A stretch of DNA of 64,000 nucleotides from Doris montereyensis (taxonomy: Eukaryota; Mollusca; Gastropoda; Nudibranchia; Dorididae): contig JAXRKP010001765.1 of NCBI GenBank assembly GCA_037039925.1, positions 1 through 64,000 of the forward strand. Reading direction: 5' to 3'. Below, piece by piece: positions 62,601 to 64,000 of this stretch. Made by a program: the position numbers and the translations under genes. Under the pieces are notes generated by a model, which saw only the letters and a program-made list of their open reading frames with translations, made no database searches and had not been told where the DNA came from. Positions within the stretch are counted from its first letter, which is position 1, and every line of letters begins with the position of its first letter.

Positions 62601-62935
62601 GGGTGTGTCTTGGTCAGGAATGGAGTGTGTCTTGGTCAGGAATGGAGTATGTCTTGGTCAGGAATGGAGTGTGTTGTAGTCAGGAATGGAGTGTGTCGTA
62701 GTCAGGAATGGAGTGTGTCGTAGTCAGGAATAGAGTGCGTCGTAATCAGGAATGGAGTGTCGTAGTCAGGAATGGAGTGTGTCGTATTTAGGAATGGAGT
62801 GTGTCATAGTCAGGAATGAAGTGCGTCGTAGTTAGGAATGGAGTGTGTCGTATTCAGGAATGGAGTGTGTCGTAGTCAGGAATGGAGTGTGTCGTAGTCA
62901 GGAATGGAGTGTGTCGTAGTCAGGAATGGGGTGTG
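59673..62935. repeat. 3.3-kb higher-order unit of the 22-bp satellite, copy 2
   Basis: This is the tandem partner of 56341-59672. It contains more single-base losses and gains than copy 1 (for example GTCGAATGG near 61087, GGTCCAGG near 61096, and AGTGGAATG near 60635). Either it has decayed faster or its consensus is less accurate. Confidence 0.87.
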
Positions 62936-64000
62936 TCGCAGTGAGGAATGGGTGTTTCGTAGTCAGGAATGAAGTGTGTCGTAGTCAGGAATGGAGTGTG
63001 TCGTAGTCAGGAATGGAGTGTGTGGTAGTCAGGAATGGAGTGTGTCGTAGTCAGGAATGTAGTGTGTCGTAGTGAGGAATGGAGTGTGTCGTAGTCAGGA
63101 ATGGAGTGTGTCGTGAGTCAGGAATGGAGTGTGTCGTAGTCAGGAATGGAGGTTGTCGTAGTCAGGAATGGAGTGTGTCGTAGTCAGGAATGGAGTGTGT
63201 CGTATTCAGGAATGGAGTGCCGTGGTCAGGAATGGAGTGTGTCGTAGTCAGGAATGGAGAGTGTCGTTTTCGGGAATGAGTGTGCCGTAGTCAGGATTGA
63301 AGTGCCGTGGTCAGGAGTGAAGTGTCGTATTCAGGAATGGAGTGTCATAGTCACGAAAGGAGTGCCCTGCTCAGGAATGGAGTGTGTCGTAGTTAGGAAT
63401 GGAGTGTGTCTTAGTTAGGAATGGAGTGTGTCGTAGTTAGGAATGGAGTGTGTGTCGTAGTTAGGAATGGAGTGTGGTAGTTAGGAATTGAGTGTGTCGT
63501 AGTCTTGAATGGAGTGTGTCGTAGTCAGGAATGGAGTGTGTCGTAGTCTTGAATGGAGTGTGTCGTAGACAGGAATGGAGTGTGTCGTAGTCAGGAATGG
63601 AGTGTGTCGTAGTCAGGAATGGAGTGTGTCGTAGTCTTGAATGGAGTGTGTCGTAGTTAGGAATGGGTGTGTCGTAGTCAGGAATGGAGTTTGTCGTAGT
63701 CTTGAATGGAGTGTGTCGTAGTTAGGAATGGGTGTGTCGTATTCAGGAATGGAGTGTGTCGTATTCAGGAATGGTGTGTAGTCAGGAATGGAGTGTCGTA
63801 GTCTTGAATGGAGTGTGTCGTAGTCTTGAATGGAGTGTGTCGTAGTCTTGAATGGAGTGTGTCGTAGTCTTGAATGGAGTGTGTCGTAGTTAGGAATGGA
63901 GTGTGTCGTAGTCTTGAATGGAGTGTGTCGTAGTCTTGAATGGAGTGTGTCGTAGTCTTGAATGGAGTGTGTCGTAGTCAGGAATGGAGTGTGTCGTAGT

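Larger units (their letters stand above)
55812..64000. repeat. 22-bp satellite array, about 370 copies
   Basis: The unit contains GGAATGGAGTGTGTCGTAG plus TCA (period 22, measured at 57481-57503). Variants at the 3' end distinguish zones: GTCAGG is general, GTAAGG and TTAAGG occur near 56450-56660 and 59790-59960, GTCAAAAA near 58590-59090 and 61890-62390, and GTCTTG from 63490 onward. Loss of one A (GGGTG for GGAGTG) is common. The array continues past the right edge. Period 22 closes most frames, and no gene is present. Confidence 0.96.

Noticed and set aside
55812..64000. Human-like (GGAAT)n satellite
   Set aside because: GGAATGGAGTG resembles it for one stretch only. The 22-bp unit continues with an unrelated GTGTCGTAGTCA.

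Overview
This window looks like eukaryotic, animal, satellite-rich DNA. By my tally of segment lengths about 93% of it is tandem repeat, and only about 4 kb is single-copy-like. I find no convincing protein-coding gene, no prokaryotic feature and no CRISPR array. A mollusc or other lophotrochozoan is my best guess. The reasons are the TAGATC-rich motifs in the single-copy islands, the tRNA-derived SINE-like elements and the abundant micro- and minisatellites. That guess is inference, not proof.

Layout. 1-8325: a 36-40 bp GT/AC satellite (A), with strand flips in the first 345 bases. 8326-23060: a CA-rich satellite (B) built from 19-bp and 28-bp units, with segmental duplications, the clearest having a period of 1752 bp, and three (AT)n tracts. 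23060-25200: a transition to a 24-bp unit, with a 55-bp higher-order block. 25203-37905: a very homogeneous 24-bp array of about 530 copies, mostly separated into two sequence variants. 37906-39285: single-copy island 1, with a perfect CRE and local CpG richness. 39286-40067: (AG)n. 40068-40783: island 2. 40784-41126: a short minisatellite. 41300-43655: trinucleotide repeats, mainly CTG, interrupted by two copies of a tRNA-derived SINE-like element. 43656-49465: a 30-bp satellite that changes into a related 31-bp one, with higher-order copies of 1.5-2.0 kb. 49466-50335: island 3. 50335-53035: (ATGT)n. 53036-53360: island 4. 53361-54330: a 68-bp minisatellite with a hairpin in each unit. 54388-55417: an unrelated 24-bp minisatellite. 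55418-55811: island 5. 55812-64000: a 22-bp satellite containing a tandem duplication of about 3.3 kb; it runs off the window end.

The very long open frames (up to 839 codons) are artefacts. Several repeat units have lengths divisible by three and lack stops in some frames, so they stay open wherever the array is intact. Nothing here forms an operon or pathway. The real content is repeat evolution: length variants derived from one ancestor, nested higher-order repeats, a homogeneous array that stops abruptly at single-copy DNA, and strong strand asymmetry over tens of kilobases. Repeat boundaries are read by eye and are good to a few tens of bases. Fine structure may include long-read assembly error.
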